Positions 45,526 to 54,433 are shown, counted from the stretch's first letter. The stretch is DNA of 64,000 bases from Dysgonamonadaceae bacterium (GCA_031254645.1 JAIRUA010000007.1:310001-374000); one strand, 5' to 3'. Notes: generated by a model not told the origin, from the letters alone. Translations and numbers: made by a program.

Positions 45526-46218
45526 ATGGATTATCACAAAATCAACAGTCATATTATTCTACTTCTTGTAGTAATCCTTGTGGGCTTGGGCGTGGCAACT
45601 CTCGGTAGAGAGATTGCGCTCGAAGCAGGGCGCAATGTCGGCACTGCAAATTTGATTTTTTTGATAGTTCTTATCGTGTGCGCTATTGCTTATCTGATAA
45701 TTATGGCAACATTAGCCCATATCATTGTCCCTTGGATAATGAAAAAACTACCGAGCAAGAAAAAATCTGCACCACCGATTACGGAAAATAACGTTCCCAC
45801 AGAAGATATAAGACAAAATCACACAAAGGCTTACATAGAAAAACAAAACGAAAAAATCAATCTTTTTTTGGAGTATTCACGCCAAACGATGACACCATAT
45901 ATTACAGATGATGAGTTATTTCGACTCGATGAGTATATCCGATGCTACGCCGTAGGAGAATCTTTGCCCCAAAATCTTATTCCTATCAAACCTGCGAAGT
46001 TGAAAAATCACGATATATTTCACTTCGGGTGGAATATGGCACATTACTTCGGACACAAAAAACAAGACGTTGTTTCGTGGCTTCAATCCGTTTTTATTGA
46101 CTTACAAGAATTAGAATTTTCCTACATAAAAGGAAAACTTTATGACCACCAAACCGAAAAATATACCATTCCCAACATTGACGATATTCCCAAATATTTA
46201 GCAAAACAGCATAAGTAA
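45526..46218 (+). CDS. Hypothetical membrane protein of the element
   Basis: Not recognised. The 230 residues have two membrane helices (about 9-28 and 42-66), a Lys/Pro-rich joint (KKLPSKKKSAPP), and a mostly alpha-helical cytoplasmic part with conserved-looking aromatic and His residues (HFGWNMAHYFGHKKQD). It starts 10 bp after the regulator gene, and a 140-bp gap follows. It could be a maintenance or entry-control protein, but nothing in the sequence shows this. Confidence 0.6.
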   Translation: MDYHKINSHIILLLVVILVGLGVATLGREIALEAGRNVGTANLIFLIVLIVCAIAYLIIMATLAHIIVPWIMKKLPSKKKSAPPITENNVPTEDIRQNHTKAYIEKQNEKINLFLEYSRQTMTPYITDDELFRLDEYIRCYAVGESLPQNLIPIKPAKLKNHDIFHFGWNMAHYFGHKKQDVVSWLQSVFIDLQELEFSYIKGKLYDHQTEKYTIPNIDDIPKYLAKQHK

Positions 46219-46358
46219 AATACTCATTTTCGGAGATAATAGAGAGATATTGAAGAGATTCCAAGTGATTTTGGTCTCTGAAATATCTCTCTTTTAATTT
46301 GCGTCGGATTCGATTGAGTCTGAAAGTAAATTATTGTCAAATTAAAAAAATTCCGATT

Positions 46359-46661
46359 ATGAATTATCGCGATTTATTGAGTTCAGGGGCGAATGTAAGT
46401 GTTACGCTCAAACTCGAAGATTTACGGGAAATCTTCAAAGAAATGTCAGGCAGTCATAAATCCACACCCAAAGACGCGCCTGCCGAAGACTTCCTAAGCC
46501 GTAAAGAGGTTTTATCCATTCTCAAAATTGATTCCTCGACATTATGGTGTTGGGAAAAAACAGGTTATATCAAATCGTTCCCTTTCGGCGGACGAAAACG
46601 GTATAAATCCGCAGATGTCGAAGCAATCCGCACAGGCACAACTCAAAAGAAAAGCAAATGA
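46359..46661 (+). CDS. Helix-turn-helix (excisionase-like) DNA-binding protein
   Basis: A 100-residue protein with a MerR/HTH_17-type domain near the C-terminus (FLSRKEVLSILKIDSSTLWCWEKTGYI, then PFGGRKRYKSADVEAI). Such proteins act as excisionases or repressors in Bacteroidetes mobile elements. The ATG at 46359 is preferred to an earlier one at 46299 that adds unrelated residues. It overlaps the next gene by four bases (ATGA). Confidence 0.8.
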   Translation: MNYRDLLSSGANVSVTLKLEDLREIFKEMSGSHKSTPKDAPAEDFLSRKEVLSILKIDSSTLWCWEKTGYIKSFPFGGRKRYKSADVEAIRTGTTQKKSK

Positions 46662-47065
46662 TGAACTACCTCAAACTCATTTCCATTTTTTGGCAAATAG
46701 ATGAGCAGCGAAGTTTTTCGGCAAACGAAACCCGTCTGTATTTCTATCTACTCAAACTCGCGAACAGTTTCTATTGGCGGACGGAATGGATTGAGTATGG
46801 CGATGAAAAAATGAAAGCACATATCGGCATATCTTCCACTGTGTTGCGCACGGCACGAAATAATTTGAAAGAAGCGAGTCTGATTGATTTCGTTGTCGGC
46901 GGAGCAGGACAAAGGGTCAAGACAAGGTATCAGATTTTGACACCTAATCCGCACCCAAGCCTTAACCCATTATATAATAAGACAAAAACAAAAACTAATA
47001 ATAAAAGAGATGAACGATTTTCAAAAAGAGAATATGTCGCTTCCGCAAGCGACTTTGACAAATAG
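46658..47065 (+). CDS. Small winged-helix-like protein of the replication region
   Basis: Basic 135-residue protein. The pattern NETRLYFYLLKLANSFYWRTEW followed by KMKAHIGISSTVLRTARNNL resembles a winged helix-turn-helix of replication or primosome proteins. The C-terminus is low-complexity (KTKTKTNNKR). It overlaps the DnaC-like gene downstream, so both probably act in copying or maintaining the element. The function is inferred from position. Confidence 0.6.
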   Translation: MMNYLKLISIFWQIDEQRSFSANETRLYFYLLKLANSFYWRTEWIEYGDEKMKAHIGISSTVLRTARNNLKEASLIDFVVGGAGQRVKTRYQILTPNPHPSLNPLYNKTKTKTNNKRDERFSKREYVASASDFDK

Positions 47066-47735
47066 TCTTCATTTGTGCCTGTCGGCTCTCAAAAACCGCG
47101 CTTCCGATGAAAAGAAAAAGAACGGTACGGCTCGCCTGTTGTTTCCTTTTGAGTACAGCGAGTATCAAACTTTGCTTTCCCAAAGTGCAAACGTGATTTT
47201 GGCACAGCGAAAAGAAAATAACACATTCGTTATCGACAAAAGCAACGAATCCGTTATTCAACAACTTTTTCTGTACCTGAAAATGGACAATCGTTTTGAC
47301 AGCGATTTGCAAAAGGGTATAATGTTGGTCGGAAAATATGGTTCGGGAAAAACGCTGATAATGCAAGCCATTTCCGAAATGTACAACACTATAATTCGCA
47401 CACTGTATATCCAACGACCGCTTTTGAAACTCCTAAAATCGTCGGAACTGTTGGAAACGATAAAAGAGAAACCTATCAAGCAATTTTCAAAAATGCCACT
47501 TGTCATTGACGAGTTTGGGCGAGAACCAAAACAAATTATGGATTTCGGCAATTTACGAAGTCCGATTATCGAACTTCTTTGTGAACGATATGACAACGGC
47601 GCGTGGACACACGGTACAAGTAACTTCACGCTCGAAACGCTTTGTTCCGAAAATGAATATGGAAAAATGACAGGCGACAGGATAAAATCAATGTTCAATT
47701 TTATTGAACTGAAAGGCGAAAGTCGGCGGAAATAA
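47010..47735 (+). CDS. DnaC/IstB-like ATPase
   Basis: AAA+ ATPase of 241 residues with Walker A GKYGSGKT and Walker B PLVIDEFGRE, plus a sensor-like HGTSNFTLE. It matches helicase-loader (DnaC) proteins of mobile elements, which load the host DnaB helicase during element replication. Alternative start ATG 47034 would shorten the overlap with the upstream gene. Confidence 0.75.
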   Translation: MNDFQKENMSLPQATLTNSLHLCLSALKNRASDEKKKNGTARLLFPFEYSEYQTLLSQSANVILAQRKENNTFVIDKSNESVIQQLFLYLKMDNRFDSDLQKGIMLVGKYGSGKTLIMQAISEMYNTIIRTLYIQRPLLKLLKSSELLETIKEKPIKQFSKMPLVIDEFGREPKQIMDFGNLRSPIIELLCERYDNGAWTHGTSNFTLETLCSENEYGKMTGDRIKSMFNFIELKGESRRK

Positions 47736-47859
47736 AAAATGATGAAAATATCCCCAACGGTCAATTTTTCAGCGTAGCAAGGTTATGTTTTTGTATGACA
47801 AAAACCCTTGCTTTCACTTTCGGTGAAAGGGAAAATCGCTCCCGATGGTCGACAATTTT

Positions 47860-48249
47860 ATGGAAGAAACAGGTAAGAATAAACGCAAAGGCGGTCGCCC
47901 GAAAAAAGAGGATTCCGAGCGGAAAACAGAGATGATTAATGTCCGAGTTTCCGAAACGGAACACTACATTATTAAGCGAAGGGCTGCACTTGCCGAACTG
48001 ACCGTGAGCGCTTATTCTCACGCCGCTATTCTGCAAAGTAAAATCGTTGAGCCAATGAAAAAAGAAGATATGGATTTGCTTCGGAAACTGTCGGGCGAGG
48101 CAAATAATTTGAATCAGTTGGCACATCGGGCAAACAGTTATCAGATGCCGTATTTGGAAAAAGAGATTAGAAGTGCATTGAATTTACTCACCGAAATCAT
48201 TGAAAAATTATCAGATGATTGGAAAAATCATAAAAGGAAAAAGTTTTAA
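47860..48249 (+). CDS. MobA-type relaxosome accessory protein
   Basis: A 129-residue DNA-binding mobilization protein with a basic N-terminus (KRKGGRPKKEDSERK) and a ribbon-helix-helix core (MINVRVSETEHYIIKRRAAL), ending in a helical part (LSGEANNLNQLAHRAN) characteristic of MobC/MobA relaxosome proteins. It overlaps the relaxase gene by 35 bp, as usual for this pair. The start may instead be ATG 47845. Confidence 0.82.
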   Translation: MEETGKNKRKGGRPKKEDSERKTEMINVRVSETEHYIIKRRAALAELTVSAYSHAAILQSKIVEPMKKEDMDLLRKLSGEANNLNQLAHRANSYQMPYLEKEIRSALNLLTEIIEKLSDDWKNHKRKKF

Positions 48250-49138
48250 GGGTTGTATTTCTTACGTGTTGGATAAGGAAAATGCAAAACTGTTGGATAG
48301 TGTAGGCGTATTATTGAACGATACCAATTCGATTATCAACAGTTTTTATATGCAAAGTTTGATGAATCCGAATCTTACCAAAAGTGTCGGACACATTCCG
48401 CTTTCCTATTCCAAAGATGATGAGAAAAAACTAACCGATGCTTTTATGGTAAAGTTAGCAAAGGAATATATGCAAGCAATGGGAATTGAAAATACGCAAT
48501 ACATTATTGTTCGTCATCACGACCGCGAACACCCGCATTGTCATATCATTTTCAATAGAGTAGATAATAACAGCAAAACTATTTCAGATAAAAACGACCA
48601 TTTTCGGAATGAAAAGGTAATAAAAGCATTGAAAGAAAAATACGGCTTGACTTTCGGAATTGGGAAAGAAAAAGTAAAAACGCACCGTCTGAAAGAGCCG
48701 GATAAGACCAAGTATGAAATTCACAAGGCTATTCAAGCGGCTTTGAAGTCTGCCAAGAGTTGGAAACAGTTTGAAGATTTATTGACAAAAGAAAAAATCC
48801 GACTGACATTCAAATACAAAGGCAAGTCAAACGAAGTTCAAGGCATATCATTTTCCAAAGGTGATTATTCTTTCAAAGGGTCGGAAATAGATAGGCAGTT
48901 CAGTTTTTCAAAGATTGATTACCGATTACAGCAAAACAATAAACAACAAAGTATAGAAATCAGCCAATCAAAACCGAATTATTCACATAATCAATCATCG
49001 ACTTTGGAAAATATCGGCTCGGCTTTGGGTGGATTATTTGATTTTCAAACGTTCGGAACGGATTACGACCCCGACCAAGCCGAATATTTAAGACAGCAAA
49101 AATTAAAGAAGAAAAAACGTAAAGGATTAAAAATGTAA
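48215..49138 (+). CDS. MobB-type relaxase (VirD2/MobA superfamily)
   Basis: Nicks the transfer origin and leads the strand into a recipient. The 307 residues start MIGKIIKGKSFKGCISYVLD with a candidate catalytic Tyr in that segment, and carry the metal-binding triad in RHHDREHPHCHIIFNRV (HxDxxHPHxH). The C-terminal third is Gln/Ser/Lys-rich and ends in KKKKRKGLKM. This intact relaxase, unlike the MobV relic at 41224, is likely the working one. The ATG at 48215 fits the family better than a TTG at 48200. Confidence 0.88.
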   Translation: MIGKIIKGKSFKGCISYVLDKENAKLLDSVGVLLNDTNSIINSFYMQSLMNPNLTKSVGHIPLSYSKDDEKKLTDAFMVKLAKEYMQAMGIENTQYIIVRHHDREHPHCHIIFNRVDNNSKTISDKNDHFRNEKVIKALKEKYGLTFGIGKEKVKTHRLKEPDKTKYEIHKAIQAALKSAKSWKQFEDLLTKEKIRLTFKYKGKSNEVQGISFSKGDYSFKGSEIDRQFSFSKIDYRLQQNNKQQSIEISQSKPNYSHNQSSTLENIGSALGGLFDFQTFGTDYDPDQAEYLRQQKLKKKKRKGLKM

Positions 49139-49149
49139 AAAGTAAATTT

Positions 49150-49653
49150 ATGAAAGATATTCAATATGAAGGACTTTTAGGTATTTTGTTCGAGATAAAC
49201 AAGAAAATAGATACCATTCAGGCAGGAAGTAAAATGAACGAAAATCAGCCTGCTCATCAATCTGTATCCAAAGAAGAGATAGAAGCAATAGTGAAAGAGA
49301 AAACCGATTTTTTGGGTCATTATTTTGAGTATAAACACAAAATTCAGACCGAGCATCATTCCAAAATAGCATCGGAAATCAAAACAGTTGCAGGGAAAAT
49401 TGATGCCTTGCCAACACCTGAAAAGATTTCATTAGAGCCAATTATGGAATTATTCCCACAACCCAAGAAAGTTGCGATTTGTGGATTTGAATTTTTACAG
49501 ATTTCGGTGATAATCTTTGTATTAGCATTAATCTGTTTCTTTTCATTGACCTTGAACATCAAACAGGTAGATGACTGTCGAGCATTGAAAATACAACTTT
49601 ATCACCAAACAGAATATATACTTCATTTGGAAAATACAAAGGAAGAAGAATAG
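49150..49653 (+). CDS. Hypothetical coiled-coil membrane protein in the mob region
   Basis: A 167-residue protein with a helical N-terminal part, a single membrane helix (about 118-138, FLQISVIIFVLALICFFSLT), and an acidic tail. It starts 11 bp after the relaxase gene. Small one-helix proteins often follow Bacteroidetes relaxase genes, but the role of this one is unknown. Confidence 0.6.
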   Translation: MKDIQYEGLLGILFEINKKIDTIQAGSKMNENQPAHQSVSKEEIEAIVKEKTDFLGHYFEYKHKIQTEHHSKIASEIKTVAGKIDALPTPEKISLEPIMELFPQPKKVAICGFEFLQISVIIFVLALICFFSLTLNIKQVDDCRALKIQLYHQTEYILHLENTKEEE

Positions 49654-49694
49654 AGGAAATGAAGTAGCTTTAATCACTCATTAAACACAAAACT

Positions 49695-50876
49695 ATGGCA
49701 ACTTCAATCAAACTAAAATTCATTCCCTCAAAAATCAAAGGCAAAAAAGGAGTAATTTGCCTGCAACTGATTCGTAATCGACAAATCAAATTGCTTAGAA
49801 CACGATTTCGTCTTTTTCCTGATGAATGGGATAAACTTTTCGGTAATTCAGGATTTGAGAGTCAAGGTTATTTGCAGTCCATAAAGTCGGGATTAGATGC
49901 CGAATTGATGCAACTTGCTGATTTGATTCGTTTACTCGAAACGAAAAGCAATTATACCGTAGAAGAATTAGCAGAATTATATGCAAGCAATTCATTCAAT
50001 GGCTACTTCTTTCCTTTTGCAGATTATGTGATTAAAAGCCTCAAAACCGATAATCGTCAAAAAACGGCAACAATTCTACAAACAGCCAAAACAAGTTTTG
50101 AAAATTTTCTTTGCGGACAAGATATTTCTCTCGATAAAATTGACAATGACTTGATGCAAAAATACGAAAACTATTTGAAACACAAAGGAGTAATGAAAAA
50201 CACTATCTCTTGCTATATGAGAGCATTGCGTTCCGCATACAATCAAGCAGTAAAAAGAGGTTTGACAACCCAAAAGAATCCCTTTGCAGGTGTTTTTACT
50301 CGTATTGACAAAACCATAAAACGCGCTGTGAGCGAAGAAATTATCATACAACTCAAAAATATGGATTTATCCTCTCACAAAGAGTTGGCTTTCACTCGCG
50401 ATTTGTTTATGTTCAGTTTTTATATGCGAGGTATCTCGTTTATTGATATGGCTAATCTTCGGAAAAGCAATATAAGAAACGGCTATATCATTTACACACG
50501 CAGCAAAACACGCCAACAACTGACTGTAAAGTTAGAAGCGTGTATGCAGGAAATAATTTCCCGATACGAATCACAAACGATAGATGACTATCTGTTGTCG
50601 ATTTACACTACTCAAAACCACAACAATACAAGTCAATTGCGCAATTACAACAAACGCTTGAAACGTATTTCCGAGATGCTCGGTTTTGAAAAACCGTTGA
50701 GTTCATACGTAAGCCGACACACTTGGGCAACATTGGCACTTCGCAAAGGAATTTCTATTGAAGTTATCAGCGAAAGTATGGGGCACGAAAACGAGACCAC
50801 TACTCGGATATATTTGGCTTCGTTAGAACAATCGGCTGTGGATAAGGCAAATGAAGAAATAATTAGATTAAAATAA
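49695..50876 (+). CDS. Tyrosine recombinase, candidate invertase
   Basis: Site-specific recombinase of 393 residues with an arm-type N-terminal domain, a SAM-like core-binding domain (about 100-195), and a catalytic domain with FYMRGISFIDM (Arg), SRHTWATLAL, and ENETTTRIYLASLE bearing the nucleophile Tyr. Its stop is 2 bp before an inverted repeat that, with its partner 340 bp on, bounds a short segment. This is the layout of Bacteroides promoter-inverting recombinases. It may instead be a second element integrase. Confidence 0.85.
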   Translation: MATSIKLKFIPSKIKGKKGVICLQLIRNRQIKLLRTRFRLFPDEWDKLFGNSGFESQGYLQSIKSGLDAELMQLADLIRLLETKSNYTVEELAELYASNSFNGYFFPFADYVIKSLKTDNRQKTATILQTAKTSFENFLCGQDISLDKIDNDLMQKYENYLKHKGVMKNTISCYMRALRSAYNQAVKRGLTTQKNPFAGVFTRIDKTIKRAVSEEIIIQLKNMDLSSHKELAFTRDLFMFSFYMRGISFIDMANLRKSNIRNGYIIYTRSKTRQQLTVKLEACMQEIISRYESQTIDDYLLSIYTTQNHNNTSQLRNYNKRLKRISEMLGFEKPLSSYVSRHTWATLALRKGISIEVISESMGHENETTTRIYLASLEQSAVDKANEEIIRLK

Positions 50877-50878
50877 CA

Positions 50879-50905
50879 GTTCCACCTCTTATGGATAGGT
50901 GGAAC
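50879..50905 (+). repeat. Inverted repeat IR-left of the candidate invertible segment
   Basis: GTTCCACCT and AGGTGGAAC flank a 9-nt spacer (CTTATGGAT), the quasi-palindromic form of a tyrosine recombinase core site. Its inner 24 bp (50882-50905) recur exactly, in opposite orientation, at 51220-51243. Confidence 0.85.
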
Positions 50906-51219
50906 AATGTGTAAAACAAATCTGACAAAAGTAGTAAATATATTTCAATCAAAATGTTAAATTCAAGAATGTTTTTGCATTATTTGTATAGAATCAAAAG
51001 AAATCATCATAAGACATTAACTTACTACGTGTTTAATCCTTTGTTTGTCTATTTTTTTATTTTTGACAAATTGTACACAGATGAATATCAGCGAAATACA
51101 TATATTCCGAAACAGTGCAAGGTATTTGTTTAACGGTTTGTTTAATACTTTGTTTAACGAGAAATAATCAGCAAGGTATATTTCTTGTTATCAAAATGTT
51201 ACAAGGGCTGCTTTTTGTA
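50906..51219. mobile_element. Candidate 314-bp invertible promoter segment
   Basis: A non-coding segment between perfect 24-bp inverted repeats, adjacent to a tyrosine recombinase gene and directly upstream of the VirD4/Hsp70/GTPase operon. It carries -7-like elements on both strands: TATTTTTG at 51058-51065 facing the operon, and TACTTTTG on the minus strand at 50926-50933 facing away. Inversion would therefore swap which one drives the operon. Neither has a well-spaced -33 TTTG, so the active orientation cannot be told from sequence. Confidence 0.7.
51125..51157 (+). repeat. Three 12-bp direct repeats inside the invertible segment
   Basis: TTTGTTTAA begins at 51125, 51137 and 51149, an exact 12-bp period; a looser copy lies near 51030. 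Such iterated sites may bind a regulator or an accessory recombination protein. Confidence 0.6.
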
Positions 51220-51246
51220 GTTCCACCTATCCATAAGAGGTGGTAT
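51220..51246 (-). repeat. Inverted repeat IR-right of the candidate invertible segment
   Basis: GTTCCACCT, spacer ATCCATAAG and AGGTGG form the reverse complement of the left repeat; 24 bp (51220-51243) match exactly and the three outermost bases differ. The asymmetric spacer is inverted too, as required for inversion rather than deletion. Confidence 0.85.
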
Positions 51247-51276
51247 TAATGGGAGATTTTTAATAAATAGATATAT

Positions 51277-53844
51277 ATGGGAAATATAGCTATCCTTCTT
51301 CTCGAATTCTTGCTTTGGATAATAAGAGGGATTTTTAATATCATTGGATGGATATTCAAAGGTATTATAAATCTGTTTTCATCAGAGATGAAAAGTAGGG
51401 AAAAAACGTCAAATTCAAAAACACTCGTAGAAGTCAAGCAGCGCATTGAGCAGGCACTCGCTGCAAATAATGAGGTACTTTCCTTATCAGAAAACGCTTT
51501 AAAATCAGTTCGAAGCGGAGATGTCAACAAAGACACATTGAATGAGCAATGCCGATATTGCAAGCATTTGAAATCTCTGTTAGCTGATGCCAATAAAGAC
51601 ATTCAGCAGGATTTATCAAAGTTGGATAATGAAGGATTCGTTTTTAGAAAAGAAAAATACAGCCACACCCTTTCAGCTATACAGGGAATCAAATATCCGA
51701 TAAGCAAAGAACATCTCAAAGAATTGATTAAAAACCATTCGGGGTGTAATAAATTTATAGCAGAGGTACTGGAATTTGCAGAAGTTAAAGGCGTTAAAAT
51801 CGGTATGAATGAATGGGAATATACCAAAGGCAATAATTGTTTTAATCTTAGTTTGGACAATAATTCCGAAATAATCAAAGTTTCGGCAAAATCAACAGAC
51901 CCAATCAGACAGATTCCATCAACAAAACCGGTAAATAAACCAAAGGATGAAAATGCGTTGCTGAATTTTGATGACAGGAATGAACTTGTTGTTCATCTAT
52001 CAAGAAAAGTAAGTGAATTTGACCATTATGATGTTTGCGAATACTTTACAAGTATTGATAATTGGATGGCAAAAAAAGAAATCAACGATTATGCAGGGAA
52101 AAAGCAACTGACTGTTCGTGAAGCGTTTGATTTTGAGGATAATGTGCCATTACTGCTGGAAAACTGCAGAAAGGTGGCACCACCGCCGGCTGATTATTTG
52201 CCCGATCATGAAAAAATGCACGGTGGAAAACAGCGATGGGCGCAATATAAAGACATTGAAAGAGCAGGAATGTTACAAGACAAAGGGTTTATCATCGGAA
52301 AAATGGGATACGGCTCTTTACTATATACCGGAGAGTACAGCAGCCATATATTGACAATTGCATCAGTAGGAAGCGGTAAAGGCGTAGGTGTTGTTATTCC
52401 CAATTTATTAAGACATAAAGGTTCTGTTGTCGTATTGGATCCAAAAGGGGAAAACTTTTTAGTTACAGGCAATAAACGAGCAAAATTGGGAAACAAGGTT
52501 TTCTATTACGACCCATGGGAGGTTATTGATGATTATGCAAAATTAAACAGAAGTGGAGTGAGTTATAACGCTGTAAAGGCAAAAATCAACCCACTTGACC
52601 TAATTTCAGAAAATGAAATTGATATTATAGACAAAGCCAAAATGTTGGCTTCCAGCCTTATTATTCGTGAAAGCGACAGTGATTCTTTCTTTTATAATGA
52701 AGCAGAAACTTTTATTGCCCGACTGATTGTCTATATATGTACCGCATATAAAAAAGGTCATAATAATCGAAATCTTATAGAGTTAAGACGATTGATTATG
52801 ATTGATAAAACAAAATTATTTAATGAAATTCTTTCATACTGCCAAAATAATCGTGATACATACCATAGTATAGTACATGAACTACTGCAATGGTTGGATT
52901 CAAACATTCAAAGCGGGGCAAGGTCGTTACAATCCATTTACACATTCGCTCAAATCGGTACAAGTTTTTTAATGAGTGAGAGAGTAAAGGAGTCATTGAG
53001 TACTTCCAACATCGACATTTTATCTCTGAAAACAAATCCGACATCATTGTATTTGATACTTGATATGGATAAACTGCTTTTTACGGCAGATAACTACAAG
53101 CCTCTTGTCCGGTTAATTATTACAACCTGTATGGTTGGAGCATCCGTTAAGTCTCAACCAAAAGAAAAATTACTCTTTATGTTGGACGAAATTGCTCAAT
53201 TGGGGAACTTACAATATTTGCCAAATTTAATGTCAATATATAGAGGAAAAGGAGTTGTCGTTTGGACTATATGGCAAAGTATTGCTCAAATTCAAGAAAA
53301 TTATCCCAATAATTGGCAAACTGTTTTCGATAATTGCGATGTTCAGCAATTTTTTGGAGTAAACAATACGGAAACCGCAAAATTTGTATCCGAAAAAGCA
53401 GGACAAACCACTATATACGAAGAGTCTTTCAATGCGTCCACGACTCATAATACAAGTCACACAGATACGGAAACAAGAGGCGAATCCTATTCTCAGGGCA
53501 CATCATACAGCGAAGGACGTAACTCGGGGTATTCATATCAGGGATTTAACTATACCAATTCGGGAGGAACTTCCACAGGCACAACTACAACGAACAATTA
53601 TACAGACAGTTACAATTTTTCAAGAGCGATTCAAATTGGATTTTCCGAAACATCCGGAAAAACACTTGCCAAAAAAGCTGTTCCACTGATTACCCCGTTT
53701 GAAGTAACAACCGGAAATGCTTACAGCATTCAATTTGTTTTTTATATGAGCAAATGCCCTTTCCCTATTTTAAGCGGAAAAATCAAATACTTTGAAGACA
53801 AGGCATTTTATGGCGAATTTGATAAAAATATAACACTAAAATAA
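51277..53844 (+). CDS. VirD4/TraG-type coupling ATPase
   Basis: Inner-membrane ATPase of 855 residues. Two N-terminal hydrophobic stretches (about 5-37) precede a variable region, then the T4CP motor with Walker A SVGSGKGVGVVIPN, VVLDPKGENF, and Walker B LLFMLDEIAQLGNL. A 60-residue Ser/Thr/Gly/Tyr-rich insert interrupts the last part (about 710-770). Coupling proteins feed relaxase-bound DNA or protein into a secretion channel. It lies 34 bp past the invertible segment and is the first gene of the operon that continues to the window end. It may instead be a motor for the cargo system. Confidence 0.85.
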   Translation: MGNIAILLLEFLLWIIRGIFNIIGWIFKGIINLFSSEMKSREKTSNSKTLVEVKQRIEQALAANNEVLSLSENALKSVRSGDVNKDTLNEQCRYCKHLKSLLADANKDIQQDLSKLDNEGFVFRKEKYSHTLSAIQGIKYPISKEHLKELIKNHSGCNKFIAEVLEFAEVKGVKIGMNEWEYTKGNNCFNLSLDNNSEIIKVSAKSTDPIRQIPSTKPVNKPKDENALLNFDDRNELVVHLSRKVSEFDHYDVCEYFTSIDNWMAKKEINDYAGKKQLTVREAFDFEDNVPLLLENCRKVAPPPADYLPDHEKMHGGKQRWAQYKDIERAGMLQDKGFIIGKMGYGSLLYTGEYSSHILTIASVGSGKGVGVVIPNLLRHKGSVVVLDPKGENFLVTGNKRAKLGNKVFYYDPWEVIDDYAKLNRSGVSYNAVKAKINPLDLISENEIDIIDKAKMLASSLIIRESDSDSFFYNEAETFIARLIVYICTAYKKGHNNRNLIELRRLIMIDKTKLFNEILSYCQNNRDTYHSIVHELLQWLDSNIQSGARSLQSIYTFAQIGTSFLMSERVKESLSTSNIDILSLKTNPTSLYLILDMDKLLFTADNYKPLVRLIITTCMVGASVKSQPKEKLLFMLDEIAQLGNLQYLPNLMSIYRGKGVVVWTIWQSIAQIQENYPNNWQTVFDNCDVQQFFGVNNTETAKFVSEKAGQTTIYEESFNASTTHNTSHTDTETRGESYSQGTSYSEGRNSGYSYQGFNYTNSGGTSTGTTTTNNYTDSYNFSRAIQIGFSETSGKTLAKKAVPLITPFEVTTGNAYSIQFVFYMSKCPFPILSGKIKYFEDKAFYGEFDKNITLK

Positions 53845-53851
53845 TTGGTTT

Positions 53852-54148
53852 ATGAAAACAATAGAAGAAATAAAACAAAAGCGTGATACCGAATTACAGG
53901 GCATGGAAGAACGCTATCGTGCGAGACAAGATGAAGTTGCCCAAGAAAAAGAAACTGTAAAAGCTGAAGCTGAAGAAAAACATTCGAAAGGAGAAAATAT
54001 TGATAAGGATTTAGACCGGTATCAAAAGTTGCAAGAGCATGAAGATAAGAATTTTGACAATTATAAGGAGGGGCGAGACGAAGTATGGAATTATCACCAA
54101 AAGGAGATAGATTCCATAGAAAAAGAGAACGAAGAACAGGAAAAATAA
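53852..54148 (+). CDS. Small charged coiled-coil protein
   Basis: Not recognised. The 98 residues are almost entirely Glu/Lys/Arg/Asp/Gln in long predicted helix (MEERYRARQDEVAQEKETVK), with no hydrophobic core or membrane part. It starts 7 bp after the coupling ATPase gene, clearly in the same transcript. It could be an adaptor or tether between the ATPase and later proteins. Confidence 0.55.
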   Translation: MKTIEEIKQKRDTELQGMEERYRARQDEVAQEKETVKAEAEEKHSKGENIDKDLDRYQKLQEHEDKNFDNYKEGRDEVWNYHQKEIDSIEKENEEQEK

Positions 54149-54171
54149 TAACACAATAAAATGGAAATATT

Positions 54172-54429
54172 ATGAAAGTTTCGTCATTAGAGGAGTGGGA
54201 AAAAGAAAAAAATCGACACAAATCGGTTATAGAGCAAGCAAAGAGAGAAATGGATAAAATTGATGATAAATGGGAATATCTCTCAGAAAAAGAAAAATAC
54301 AGCGATAAAGGAATGAAGCTATTACAGGAACAAGGAGATTGTATGAATAGAATTAGCAAGAGCAGAAAAGAACTATCCGAATTGAAAATAGATAAGGCGG
54401 AAAAAGAGTCTGACGAATTAGAAAAATAA
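54172..54429 (+). CDS. Second small charged coiled-coil protein
   Basis: Not recognised. The 85 residues form a predicted Lys/Glu-rich coiled coil (WEKEKNRHKSVIEQAKREMD) and may derive from the same origin as the preceding gene, though the sequences are not clearly alike. It ends 4 bp before the peptidase gene. Confidence 0.55.
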   Translation: MKVSSLEEWEKEKNRHKSVIEQAKREMDKIDDKWEYLSEKEKYSDKGMKLLQEQGDCMNRISKSRKELSELKIDKAEKESDELEK

Positions 54430-54433
54430 AATT

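Noticed and set aside
51061-51095. A sigma70-like TTGACA (51062-51068 region) as promoter of the coupling ATPase
   Set aside because: There is no matching -10 at proper spacing, and primary promoters in this phylum use TTTG and TAnnTTTG.
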